Counted from the stretch's first letter, positions 1-5,710 are shown. The stretch is 9,484 nucleotides of DNA from Patescibacteria group bacterium (GCA_020057535.1 JAGVFS010000057.1:1-9484), one strand, 5' to 3'. Translations and numbers: made by a program. Notes: a model not told the origin generated them from the sequence alone.

Positions 1-120
1 ATTAATTTCTCTTAAATAAGCCATTTTATTTTTTAAATAAAAAAATTATTTTGGCTAAAATAAAGAATTTTATAATATTGTTTAGAATTTTTGCCAAAGT
101 TTAGTTCATAATTTATATTT
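1..120. other. Non-coding leader upstream of rpsN
   Basis: This stretch is almost pure A+T and has stops in all forward frames within the first 20 bases, so any preceding gene (rplE would be expected from spc operon order) ends at or before the window edge. It holds a perfect TATAAT at 71-76, but no convincing -35 box lies 16-18 bases upstream: TTGGCT at 51-56 leaves only 14 bases. In sequence this AT-rich, one TATAAT is expected by chance. An inverted repeat (50-61 with 87-98) brackets the TATAAT and has its own entry. There is no Shine-Dalgarno sequence before the rpsN ATG. Confidence 0.6.
50..98. repeat. 12-nt inverted repeat upstream of rpsN
   Basis: TTTGGCTAAAAT (50-61) and ATTTTTGCCAAA (87-98) are complementary at 11 of 12 positions, with a 25-base loop. 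The TTTGGC/GCCAAA core is GC-containing in a leader that is otherwise almost only A and T, so it stands out more than the AT-only repeats elsewhere. The repeat encloses the TATAAT at 71-76 and ends 22 bases before the rpsN start. It could be an mRNA hairpin, a protein site or chance; the sequence alone does not decide. Confidence 0.4.
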
Positions 121-315
121 ATGGCCACAGAAGCTCAAATTATAAAATCAAAAAGATCATTAATTAAACCAAAGTATTCTACAAGAAAAGTACGGCGTTG
201 TTGGCGTTGTGGAAGAAAACACGGATATATGAGAAAATTTGATTTATGCAGAATTTGTTTTCGCGAATTAGCTAATAAAGGAGAAATACCAGGAATTAAA
301 AAATCTAGTTGGTAA
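121..315 (+). CDS. rpsN: Small ribosomal subunit protein S14, zinc-binding type (uS14)
   Basis: The product is 64 residues, close to the roughly 61 residues of the short zinc-type S14. Four cysteines form the zinc knuckle: C27 and C30 (CWRC) and C43 and C46 (CRIC). The family ending, CRICFRELA followed by [11 protein letters not shown], is intact. S14 sits in the 30S head and contacts 16S rRNA near the decoding-side assembly sites of S3 and S10. The ATG at 121 follows the tract TAATTTATATTT with no Shine-Dalgarno. The N-terminal 20 residues are basic and poorly conserved. It is the first gene in the window, in its normal spc position before rpsH, but an unusually long 304-bp spacer follows. 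The stop is TAA. Confidence 0.97.
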   Translation: MATEAQIIKSKRSLIKPKYSTRKVRRCWRCGRKHGYMRKFDLCRICFRELANKGEIPGIKKSSW

Positions 316-619
316 AGATGTAAAAACATTAAAACACTAAAATAAATTGACCCAATTTGATCTAATTTGCTCAATAAATAAGTTGTAATGTCTTTTCTAA
401 TAAAAAAATATAAAACTAAAATTAAAATAAGCAATTCAAAATGTAAAATTCAAATTAAATTTATTTTAAATTTTAAATTTTAAATTATTTCTTTTTATTT
501 TTTGTGTTTTTAATTTTTAGTTTTTTTTGAGGAGAATTTATTTGAGGGTCAATTAGAAATTAAAATTATATTTATTTTTTTTATTTTTGTATTGTTATTT
601 TAATTTTTTATTTTTTTTT
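316..619. other. 304-bp non-coding spacer between rpsN and rpsH
   Basis: No convincing gene was found on either strand. A 99-codon reverse open frame across 135-434 overlaps rpsN on the opposite strand and has no recognisable family content. The left half is A-rich and the right half T-rich. It contains an imperfect AT-only hairpin at 444-475. It also contains a perfect 9-base inverted pair, AATTGACCC (345-353) and GGGTCAATT (546-554), too far apart to be convincing as a local hairpin. A GAGGAG at 529-534 looks like a Shine-Dalgarno, but the only start near it (TTG at 542) leads to a stop four codons later. Spc neighbours usually lie much closer, so this gap is notable. Confidence 0.7.
444..475. 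repeat. AT-only imperfect hairpin in the rpsN-rpsH spacer
   Basis: The A-rich arm 444-458 and the T-rich arm 461-475 are complementary at 13 of 15 positions around a minimal turn. It is followed by further TTTTAAATTT-type units to about 486 that could extend or shift the pairing. This is the same A-rich-left, T-rich-right layout seen in the spacers after rplF, secY and rpsB. In such AT-rich sequence, part of this pairing is expected by chance. Confidence 0.4.
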
Positions 620-1060
620 ATGACTGATCCAATCGCAGACATGTTGACTAGAATTCGTAACGCTTTAGCTGTAAAAAAAGAAGAGATATTAATGCCTTTT
701 TCTAAGGTTAAATTTAATATTGCTAAAATTTTAGAACAAGAAAAATTAATAAACAGCGTAGAAAAAACTAATTTACTTTTCGGAATAGATGAGAAAGAGA
801 AAAAACAAAGAAAAAAAATTAAAACCAATTTTGATCAACTTAAAATTAATTTAAAATATAATAAAGATGGTAATTCTATAATTAAAATATTAAAAAGAAT
901 TAGCAAGCCAGGGTGTCGTATTTATACGACTAAAGATAATTTACCTTGGGTTTTAGATAATTTTGGAATAGCTATTATTTCCACTTCACAAGGACTAATG
1001 ACCAATAAAGAAGCAAGGAGAAAAAAATTAGGAGGAGAAGTTATGTGTGAGGTTTGTTAA
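620..1060 (+). CDS. rpsH: Small ribosomal subunit protein S8 (uS8) with internal insertion
   Basis: S8 binds the central domain of 16S rRNA early in 30S assembly and in many bacteria represses its own operon. The start is ATG 620, giving the standard N-terminus MTDPIADMLTRIRNA. An upstream in-frame ATG at 587 would only add a Phe-rich translation of the T tract. The C-terminal signature is clear: LKRISKPGCRIY, GIAIISTSQGLMT, EARRKKLGGEV. The product is 146 residues against about 130-132 for most bacteria. The excess is a lysine/glutamate-rich segment at about residues 50-73, between the two halves of the N-terminal domain. It ends in Cys where many homologues have aromatic residues. rplF starts 38 bp downstream. 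The stop is TAA. Confidence 0.96.
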   Translation: MTDPIADMLTRIRNALAVKKEEILMPFSKVKFNIAKILEQEKLINSVEKTNLLFGIDEKEKKQRKKIKTNFDQLKINLKYNKDGNSIIKILKRISKPGCRIYTTKDNLPWVLDNFGIAIISTSQGLMTNKEARRKKLGGEVMCEVC

Positions 1061-1098
1061 TTTTTTATTGTTAATTGTATTTTGTTAATTAATTTTTT

Positions 1099-1647
1099 AT
1101 GTCTAGAGTCGGCAAACAACCAATTAATATTCTAGAAGGTGTGAATATTAAAACAGAAAATCAAAATATTATTATTAAAGGAATAAAAGGCGAATTAGTT
1201 CAAAAGATTCATCCTAATGTTAAAATTGAACAAAAAGACAAAGAATTATTAATTAGTGTTCAAAAACCAAAGGATAAAAAACAACGAGCTTTATGGGGCT
1301 TGTTTCAAAGATTAATTAGTAATATGATAGAAGGTGTAACTAAAGGATTTGAAAAAAAATTAGAAATTAATGGTTTAGGATATAAAGCGGAAGTTTCTGG
1401 AGATAAATTAATTTTAAATGTTGGATTTTCACATCAAGTAAATTTTAATATTCCAAAAAATATTAATATAAAAATAGAAAAAAATATAATTACGATTTCT
1501 GGAATTGATAAACAATTAGTCGGAGAAACAGCCGCTAAAATTCGTAAAATTAAAAAACCAGAACCTTACAAAGGCAAAGGAATAAAATATTTAGACGAAG
1601 TAATTAAAAGGAAAGCTGGAAAAGCGGCCAAAGCAACAGGGAAGTAA
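1099..1647 (+). CDS. rplF: Large ribosomal subunit protein L6 (uL6)
   Basis: The product is 182 residues, the normal length for bacterial L6 (about 177-180). It begins MSRVGKQPI and has the duplicated L6 fold. The second domain carries EINGLGYKAEVSGDKLILNVGFSH (about residues 89-112), and the C-terminal rRNA-binding segment has the L6 signature around KIRKIKKPEPYKGKGIKY (about 147-164). L6 binds 23S rRNA near the sarcin-ricin loop and the GTPase-associated region. ATG 1099 follows a run of T with no Shine-Dalgarno. The tail is basic (RKAGKAAKATGK). It keeps spc order between rpsH and rplR. The stop is TAA. Confidence 0.97.
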   Translation: MSRVGKQPINILEGVNIKTENQNIIIKGIKGELVQKIHPNVKIEQKDKELLISVQKPKDKKQRALWGLFQRLISNMIEGVTKGFEKKLEINGLGYKAEVSGDKLILNVGFSHQVNFNIPKNINIKIEKNIITISGIDKQLVGETAAKIRKIKKPEPYKGKGIKYLDEVIKRKAGKAAKATGK

Positions 1648-1651
1648 AAAG

Positions 1652-1752
1652 ATGAATTATAAATTATAAATCAAGAGAAATAAATTTTTTAATAAGGCTA
1701 TTAAAATTTATAATTTTAATTCATAGTTTGTTACTTGTAATTTATGATTCAT
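1652..1752. repeat. Imperfect inverted repeat with two alternative right arms, rplF-rplR spacer
   Basis: The left arm at 1652-1673, just after the rplF stop, pairs with 1731-1752: 18 of 22 positions are Watson-Crick and two more would be G-U wobbles in RNA. A second T-rich segment, 1706-1724, ends in the same TTCAT and could pair with the same left arm, at least over its first eight bases, so two exclusive hairpins are possible. The left arm is A-rich and the right arms are T-rich. The structure occupies most of the 123-bp spacer and ends 18 bases before the rplR ATG. No function is assigned. Confidence 0.5.
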
Positions 1753-1770
1753 TTTTTTAATTTGTATTTT

Positions 1771-2190
1771 ATGCAAAATCAACAAAAAATAAAACAAGAG
1801 AAAAAAAATAGACGACATCAACGAGTTCGCGCTAAGATAAAAGGCACAACCGAAAAGCCACGTCTTTCTGTTTTTCGAAGTAATAAACAAATTTATGCTC
1901 AATTAATTGATGATGTGAATGGAAATACATTAATAGCGGCCAATACATGGGAAATTATCAAAAATCAAAAATTACAAAAAGAAGATAAAATTCAAGATAA
2001 AAAAAAGAAAAATATAAAAGATGGATTAGGTGGAAAAATAACGAAGGCATATGAAGTTGGAAAATTAATTGCTCAAAAAACGTTAAAAAAGAAAATAGAA
2101 CAAGTGGTTTTTGATCGAGGTGGATATAAATATCACGGTCGAGTTAAAGCGGTTGCTGATGGGGCAAGAGATGGGGGGTTAAAGTTTTAA
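1771..2190 (+). CDS. rplR: Large ribosomal subunit protein L18 (uL18) with basic insertion
   Basis: L18 binds 5S rRNA and helps dock it in the 50S central protuberance. The chosen start, ATG 1771, gives [25 protein letters not shown], matching the basic family N-terminus. An in-frame ATG at 1744 would add only a hydrophobic translation of the T-rich leader (IHFFNLYF). Family features follow: [20 protein letters not shown] (about residues 29-48), [11 protein letters not shown], and the C-terminal [26 protein letters not shown]. The product is 139 residues against the usual 115-122. The extra length is a lysine-rich segment at about residues 62-85, replacing the short linker after the central strand. 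The stop is TAA. Confidence 0.95.
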   Translation: MQNQQKIKQEKKNRRHQRVRAKIKGTTEKPRLSVFRSNKQIYAQLIDDVNGNTLIAANTWEIIKNQKLQKEDKIQDKKKKNIKDGLGGKITKAYEVGKLIAQKTLKKKIEQVVFDRGGYKYHGRVKAVADGARDGGLKF

Positions 2191-2263
2191 ATTATGAATT
2201 ACAAAAAAAGATTAAAATTATTATATTATAAAATATCTCTTTAAAAGAAAATAAAAATATTAT

Positions 2264-2290
2264 TACTACAATGTAGTATATGTAATATAC
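2264..2290. repeat. Two overlapping short palindromes upstream of rpsE
   Basis: TACTACA (2264-2270) and TGTAGTA (2272-2278) form a perfect 7-base inverted repeat around one base. Overlapping it, GTATAT (2276-2281) and ATATAC (2285-2290) form a perfect 6-base stem with a 3-base loop, so the two structures share 2276-2278 and compete. They lie in the 134-bp rplR-rpsE spacer, 34 bases before the rpsE ATG. A smaller palindrome, AGATT-T-AATCT (2314-2324), directly abuts that ATG. The first is shaped like an operator or could mark a mobile-repeat scar; chance is also possible. Confidence 0.4.
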
Positions 2291-2324
2291 AATAATGTAT
2301 AAATTTATCTATTAGATTTAATCT

Positions 2325-2786
2325 ATGCAAAGAAAAAATATAAAAAAAATAGACAAAGAAGAAAAAGAATTTGAACAAAAAATAGTTGATTTAACTCGAG
2401 TAACAAGGGTATCAGCTGGCGGAAAACAATTAAATTTTCGAGTTTGTGTTGCCATTGGAGATTTAAAAGGAAAATGTGGGATTGGGCTTGCTAAAGGGAT
2501 TGATGTAGCAATAGCGGTAAATAAAGCAGTAACAGCGGCAAAAAAAAATATAATAAATGTGCTTATTACTAAAGAAGAAAGTATTCCTTATGAAATTAAA
2601 GAAAAATTTGGAGCAGCAAAAATTTTGTTAAAACCTGCTAAAAAAGGTACTGGACTTAAAGCTGGAAGTGCTGTGAGAATAATTTTAGAATTAGCCGGAA
2701 TAAAAAACATTACTAGTAAAATTTTTGGTTCTAATAATAAAATTAATAATGCTAAAGCGACAATAAATGCATTAAAGAAATTTTAG
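2325..2786 (+). CDS. rpsE: Small ribosomal subunit protein S5 (uS5)
   Basis: S5 lies at the 30S mRNA entry side and affects decoding accuracy and helicase activity. The product is 153 residues, slightly shorter than E. coli S5 (about 166), mainly at the ends. The dsRNA-binding-like N domain carries the S5 signature from about residue 22 to 65 (LTRVTRVSAGGKQLNF, AIGDLKGKCGIGLAKG). The C domain has IPYEIKEKFGAAKILLKPA, GTGLKAGSAVRIILELAGI and KIFGSNNKINNAKATINALKKF, all strongly conserved. ATG 2325 abuts a small palindrome and has no Shine-Dalgarno. rpmD should follow in a standard spc operon, but rplO starts only 23 bp later. This is the only gene here that stops with TAG. Confidence 0.97.
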   Translation: MQRKNIKKIDKEEKEFEQKIVDLTRVTRVSAGGKQLNFRVCVAIGDLKGKCGIGLAKGIDVAIAVNKAVTAAKKNIINVLITKEESIPYEIKEKFGAAKILLKPAKKGTGLKAGSAVRIILELAGIKNITSKIFGSNNKINNAKATINALKKF

Positions 2787-2809
2787 ATTTTAAATTTAAT
2801 TAAAATTTT

Positions 2810-3241
2810 ATGTTAAATCTTCACAATTTAAAATCAGCTAAAGGATCAAGAAAAAAAGGAAAACGCGTTGGTCGAGGGGGTAAACGTGGAGCTTATAGTG
2901 GTCGAGGAATGAAGGGACAAAAAGCTCGTTCTGGGGGTAAAAAAGGACTTCAATTAAAAGGATTAAAAAAGATGATTCAAAGTATTCCTAAAAAAAGAGG
3001 TTTTAAAAGTATGCGCATTAAGCCAGAAATTATTAATATTATAAAATTAGATGAAAAATTTAAAGATAATGATAAAATTACCCCGGAGATTTTATTTAAA
3101 AAAGGTTTGATTGATAAAATCAAAAATGGAGTGAAAATTTTAGGTGATGGTGAGCTTAAAAAGAAATTAATTATTGAAAATTGCGCGGTTTCAAAAACAG
3201 CTCAAGAAAAAATAGAAAAAGCTGGAGGAAAAGTGAAGTAA
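2810..3241 (+). CDS. rplO: Large ribosomal subunit protein L15 (uL15)
   Basis: L15 is a late-assembling 50S protein with a long, glycine/arginine-rich N-terminal extension that threads into 23S rRNA. Here that extension covers about residues 8-60, with GKRVGRGGKRGAYSGRGMKG and QKARSGGKKGLQLKG. The globular C-terminal signature VKILGDGELKKKLIIENCAVSK occupies about residues 108-129 and ends AQEKIEKAGG. The length, 143 residues, is normal. The GGKRGAYSGRG spacing differs from the GSGHGKTSGRG of model bacteria and resembles CPR-type L15 (from recall, not a search). ATG 2810 follows a 7-base AT hairpin (ATTTTAA, TTAAAAT) plus TTT in the 23-bp gap after rpsE. The stop is TAA. Confidence 0.96.
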   Translation: MLNLHNLKSAKGSRKKGKRVGRGGKRGAYSGRGMKGQKARSGGKKGLQLKGLKKMIQSIPKKRGFKSMRIKPEIINIIKLDEKFKDNDKITPEILFKKGLIDKIKNGVKILGDGELKKKLIIENCAVSKTAQEKIEKAGGKVK

Positions 3242-3334
3242 ATTAGTTTACTAACATTAAGGATAAAAATTTTATTTAAATAAATTTAATTAAAAAATTA
3301 GAAATGCAAAATTTTTTTTAAATTTTTGTTTTTT

Positions 3335-4624
3335 ATGTTCTCAAAAATTTTACAAAAATTAATTCAAATTTTTAAAATTCGTGATTTGCGGAAAAGTATT
3401 TTTTTTGTGATATCAATGTTGATTATTTTCAGAATAGCGGCTCACATTCCTTTACCAGGGGTAGATTTGGAAAATTTAAAAAAATTTTTTATGCAAAATG
3501 AAATTTTAGGTTTTGTGAATCTTTTAACTGGGGGTGGAATGGAAAATTTTTCTTTAGTCGCTTTGGGCGTTGGACCTTATATTACAGCTTCAATTATTAT
3601 TCAACTTTTGACAATGATTGTTCCTAGTTTAGAAGAATTAGCTAAAGAAGGCGAAGCTGGATATCGTAAAATCAATCAATACACTCGGTTTTTAGCTGTT
3701 CCAATGGCTGTTTTTCAATCTTATGGAATGATAATTTTGCTTTCACATTCAGGAAAAAATATTATTGCTAATTTAAGTATTTGGCAATTAAGTTCAACAA
3801 TTATTACAATGACCGCGGGTTGTATATTTTTAATATGGTTAGGTGAATTAATTTCAGAGAAAAAAATAGGTAACGGGATATCTTTGATAATTTTTGCTGG
3901 AATTGTTTCTGGTTTGCCTTCAGTGTTACAGCAAACTTTTATTAGTTTTAATTCAACTCAATTTATTAATTTAATAATTTTTGTTATTTTAGGGTTAATT
4001 ACCGTGGCAGGGGTGGTAATTATTACTGAAGGGCAAAGAAATATTCCAATTTCTTATGCTCGTAGAATAAGAGGTAATAAAATGTACGGAGGAATGAGTA
4101 CTTATTTGCCATTGCGAGTTAATCAAGCTGGAATGATTCCGATTATTTTTGCTATTTCTATTGTTTTATTTCCACCAATAGTCGCGGAATTTTTAAGGAA
4201 ATTCCAAATTCAATGGTTACAAGCTCCAGCTGAGTTTGTTTATACCATTTTTCAACCAAATCATTTTTTTTATGGCATAGTGTATTTTATTTTAGTTGTC
4301 GCTTTTACATATTTTTATACTGCCGTTGTTTTTCATCCCACTAAAATAGCTGAAAATCTTCAAAAACAAGGAGGATTTATTTTAGGAATTAGACCAGGCA
4401 AGCAAACATCTCAATATATAAGCGATGTTTCAAAAAGAATTATGTTAGCTGGAGCCACGTCTTTGGGAATTATCGCTATTTTACCTTTAATCACCGGACC
4501 TATTTTTGGCATCAAAACTATGGTTATTGGAGGGGCTGGTTTGTTAATTGTCGTTAGTGTTGTTCTTGAGACAATAAAACAAATTGAATCTCAATTAACC
4601 ATGAGAGAATATGAAGGAATTTAA
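3335..4624 (+). CDS. secY: Protein translocase subunit SecY
   Basis: SecY is the channel of the SecYEG translocon in the inner membrane. The start chosen is ATG 3335 (429 residues). A TTG nine bases upstream would add only MFF from the T tract. The N-terminal amphipathic segment (FSKILQKLIQIFKIRDLRKS) precedes TM1, followed by the HIPLPGVD loop. The plug/TM2 region has GGGMENFSLVALGVGPYITASIIIQLL, and the sequence then supports the usual ten membrane segments. GIRPG at residues 351-355 marks the cytoplasmic loop whose Arg is functionally important in E. coli, and the ending is ...IESQLTMREYEG. Length is typical. It follows rplO by 93 bp, as in most bacteria. The stop TAA lies inside a hairpin (4623-4654). 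Confidence 0.98.
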   Translation: MFSKILQKLIQIFKIRDLRKSIFFVISMLIIFRIAAHIPLPGVDLENLKKFFMQNEILGFVNLLTGGGMENFSLVALGVGPYITASIIIQLLTMIVPSLEELAKEGEAGYRKINQYTRFLAVPMAVFQSYGMIILLSHSGKNIIANLSIWQLSSTIITMTAGCIFLIWLGELISEKKIGNGISLIIFAGIVSGLPSVLQQTFISFNSTQFINLIIFVILGLITVAGVVIITEGQRNIPISYARRIRGNKMYGGMSTYLPLRVNQAGMIPIIFAISIVLFPPIVAEFLRKFQIQWLQAPAEFVYTIFQPNHFFYGIVYFILVVAFTYFYTAVVFHPTKIAENLQKQGGFILGIRPGKQTSQYISDVSKRIMLAGATSLGIIAILPLITGPIFGIKTMVIGGAGLLIVVSVVLETIKQIESQLTMREYEGI

Positions 4625-4654
4625 ATTACAAATTTAATTTAAAATTTATAATTT
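4623..4654 (+). repeat. Hairpin over the secY stop followed by a T run
   Basis: AAATTACAAATTT (4623-4635) and AAATTTATAATTT (4642-4654) are complementary at 12 of 13 positions, with one C-A mismatch and a 6-base loop. The left arm includes the last two bases of the secY stop codon. Downstream come C and seven T, then the rpsB ATG at 4663. The shape imitates an intrinsic terminator, but the stem holds only A-T pairs and would be weak, so read-through into rpsB is likely. It may simply be a local case of the spacer repeat style. Confidence 0.4.
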
Positions 4655-4662
4655 CTTTTTTT

Positions 4663-5358
4663 ATGAAAATACCAACACTATTAGAATTATTAGAAGCTGG
4701 TGTTCACTTTGGACATCAAACTTCTAAAAGATATCCAAAAACAAAACCTTATATTTTTGGAATTCGTAATGGAATACATATTATTAATTTAGAAAAAACT
4801 GTTGAAAAATTAAAAGAGGCTTTGGATTTTATAAAAGAAGTCGCAAAAAGAAATGAAATAATTCTTTTTTTAGGAAGCAAAAAACAAGCCAAAGATATTG
4901 TTAAAAAGGCGGCACAAGAAGTTAATATGCCGTACATAACAGAAAGATGGCTAGGGGGGACTTTCACTAATTTATCTACGATTGTTAAAAATGTGAAAAA
5001 AATGAAAAAAATGGAAGAAGAAAAAGAAAAAGGAGAGTTTAAAAAATATACAAAAAAAGAGCAATCAAAATTTGGAAAAGAAATTGAAAAATTAAAAAAA
5101 TTATTTGAAGGATTAAGAGAATTAAATAAACTTCCAGAAGCGCTTTTTATTGTTGGACTTAACGAAGAAGAAACAGCGGTAAAAGAAGCTGTTAAAAAAA
5201 AGGTTCCTATTATTGCGATGATTGATACTAATAGTAAACCGCAAAATGTAACCTATCCAATTCCAGCTAATGATGACGGAGTCAAATCAATTAAAATGAT
5301 TGTTAATTTAGTGGTAGAAGCGATTAAAGAAGGGAAAACACAAAGAGATATAAAATAA
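4663..5358 (+). CDS. rpsB: Small ribosomal subunit protein S2 (uS2)
   Basis: S2 binds late to the 30S head/body junction and helps recruit S1 in many bacteria. The product is 231 residues, in the normal range. Family landmarks are ELLEAGVHFGHQT (about residues 8-20), YIFGIRNGIHIINLEKT, the strongly conserved ERWLGGTFTNLSTI (94-107), a long charged coiled-coil hairpin (about 108-155, very Lys/Glu rich), MIDTNSKPQNVTYPIPANDDGVKSIKMI (about 186-213). ATG 4663 follows TTTCTTTTTTT with no Shine-Dalgarno. Its place directly after secY (38 bp) is unusual, because rpsB-tsf normally forms its own operon. The stop is a tandem TAATAA. The next gene, tsf, is 352 bp away. Confidence 0.97.
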   Translation: MKIPTLLELLEAGVHFGHQTSKRYPKTKPYIFGIRNGIHIINLEKTVEKLKEALDFIKEVAKRNEIILFLGSKKQAKDIVKKAAQEVNMPYITERWLGGTFTNLSTIVKNVKKMKKMEEEKEKGEFKKYTKKEQSKFGKEIEKLKKLFEGLRELNKLPEALFIVGLNEEETAVKEAVKKKVPIIAMIDTNSKPQNVTYPIPANDDGVKSIKMIVNLVVEAIKEGKTQRDIK

Positions 5359-5389
5359 TAAAACGAATTAACTTAATTATTTTCCCTAA

Positions 5390-5452
5390 TTTTTAATTGA
5401 TCCTGTTGAATCTCGCAAAGTGGGGAATTTTATTGAAAATAAAATTATTTAA
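5390..5452 (+). pseudogene. Short open remnant containing DPVESRK, possible dispersed-repeat fragment
   Basis: In one forward frame, bounded by stops at 5387 and 5450, the sequence reads FLIDPVESRKVGNFIENKII with no start codon. The nucleotide core at 5396-5425 is far richer in G and C (GATCC, CTCGC, GTGGGG) than anything around it. It looks imported rather than part of the AT-rich spacer. I have a vague recollection of similar short DPVESRK-type blocks between genes in CPR genomes, but cannot verify it. It may not be protein-coding at all. Confidence 0.25.
5426..5446. repeat. Perfect 9-bp AT hairpin in the rpsB-tsf spacer
   Basis: AATTTTATT (5426-5434), a GAA loop (5435-5437) and AATAAAATT (5438-5446) form a perfect 9-bp stem that starts right at the end of the GC-richer block. 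It is followed by ATTTAA rather than a T run. With only A-T pairs it is a poor intrinsic terminator. The 6-bp palindrome TTAACA-G-TGTTAA lies three bases downstream (5449-5461). Confidence 0.4.
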
Positions 5453-5485
5453 CAGTGTTAATCTAAATAATTAAATTCAAATATC

Positions 5486-5573
5486 AAAATCTAAATTACA
5501 AATAAAATTTTAACTCAAAATTTAAAAATAAAAGTATAATTTATTTTGATTTAAAATTTGGGATTTAGATTTT
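5486..5573. repeat. Long imperfect inverted repeat in the rpsB-tsf spacer
   Basis: The outer arms AAAATCTAAAT (5486-5496) and ATTTAGATTTT (5563-5573) are perfectly complementary. Pairing continues inward with CAAA (5499-5502) against TTTG (5557-5560). Allowing a bulge, TTTTAA and TCAAAA on the left then meet TTAAA- and TTTTGA-type sequence on the right, giving one long interrupted hairpin. As in other spacers, the left half is A-rich and the right half T-rich. It could be a decayed palindromic repeat or an RNA structure in the tsf leader. Confidence 0.5.
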
Positions 5574-5674
5574 TTATTTAAAATTTATTTAAATTAATCG
5601 GGGTTAATTTAGAGTAAATTAGAATTAAAAATTTATTCAAACATTTTTCTTAAATTTTACATTTTATTTTTTTC

Positions 5675-5693
5675 TTTTAGCTATTAGCTAAAA
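5675..5693. repeat. Perfect 8-bp hairpin 17 bases upstream of tsf
   Basis: TTTTAGCT (5675-5682), loop ATT (5683-5685) and AGCTAAAA (5686-5693) form a perfect stem that contains two G-C pairs. It is preceded by a T-rich run and followed by ACTATAAACTATTTTTTT and the tsf ATG at 5711. A related string, TTAGATAATTAGCAATTA, lies before gap at about 6336-6353. The position suggests a cis element at the tsf ribosome entry site or a copy of a small repeat. Confidence 0.45.
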
Positions 5694-5710
5694 CTATAAA
5701 CTATTTTTTT

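Larger units (their letters stand above)
5359..5710. other. 352-bp repeat-rich spacer between rpsB and tsf
   Basis: This is the longest gene-free stretch in the window. From left to right it holds a GC-richer block (about 5396-5425), an AT hairpin (5426-5446), a palindrome TTAACA-G-TGTTAA (5449-5461), a long imperfect hairpin (5486-5573), a patch containing CGGGG at 5600-5604, and a perfect hairpin at 5675-5693 just before tsf. A weak promoter-like pair exists (TTGAAA 5433-5438, 18 bases, GTTAAT 5457-5462), but it is too poor to call. rpsB and tsf are usually adjacent and cotranscribed, so this spacer may mark a break in the transcription unit. No tRNA or protein gene was recognised. Confidence 0.6.

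Noticed and set aside
51..76. Promoter for rpsN with TTGGCT and TATAAT
   Set aside because: The spacing is 14 bases, too short, and TATAAT is expected by chance at this composition.
135..434. 99-codon open frame on the - strand across rpsN and the following spacer
   Set aside because: It is antisense to a certain gene, its hydrophobic composition is what reading A-rich DNA backwards gives, and it matches no family I recognise.
345..554. AATTGACCC and GGGTCAATT as paired terminal repeats of a small mobile element
   Set aside because: Only nine bases match, there is no target duplication, and there is no internal gene; 192 bases of separation makes chance plausible.
529..556. Small gene after the GAGGAG at 529
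   Set aside because: The only nearby start (TTG 542) reaches a stop after four codons.
4655..4662. Intrinsic terminator after secY (hairpin plus seven T)
   Set aside because: The stem has only A-T pairs and a mismatch, and the T run is directly followed by the rpsB start; the same T run occurs before other starts without such a hairpin.
5396..5426. tRNA T-arm suggested by GTTGAATC
   Set aside because: The flanking bases do not form a 5-bp T stem, and no anticodon arm or acceptor stem could be found around it.
5433..5462. Promoter TTGAAA-18-GTTAAT upstream of tsf
   Set aside because: The -10 matches only four of six bases, and the sequence overlaps palindromes; not distinguishable from background.
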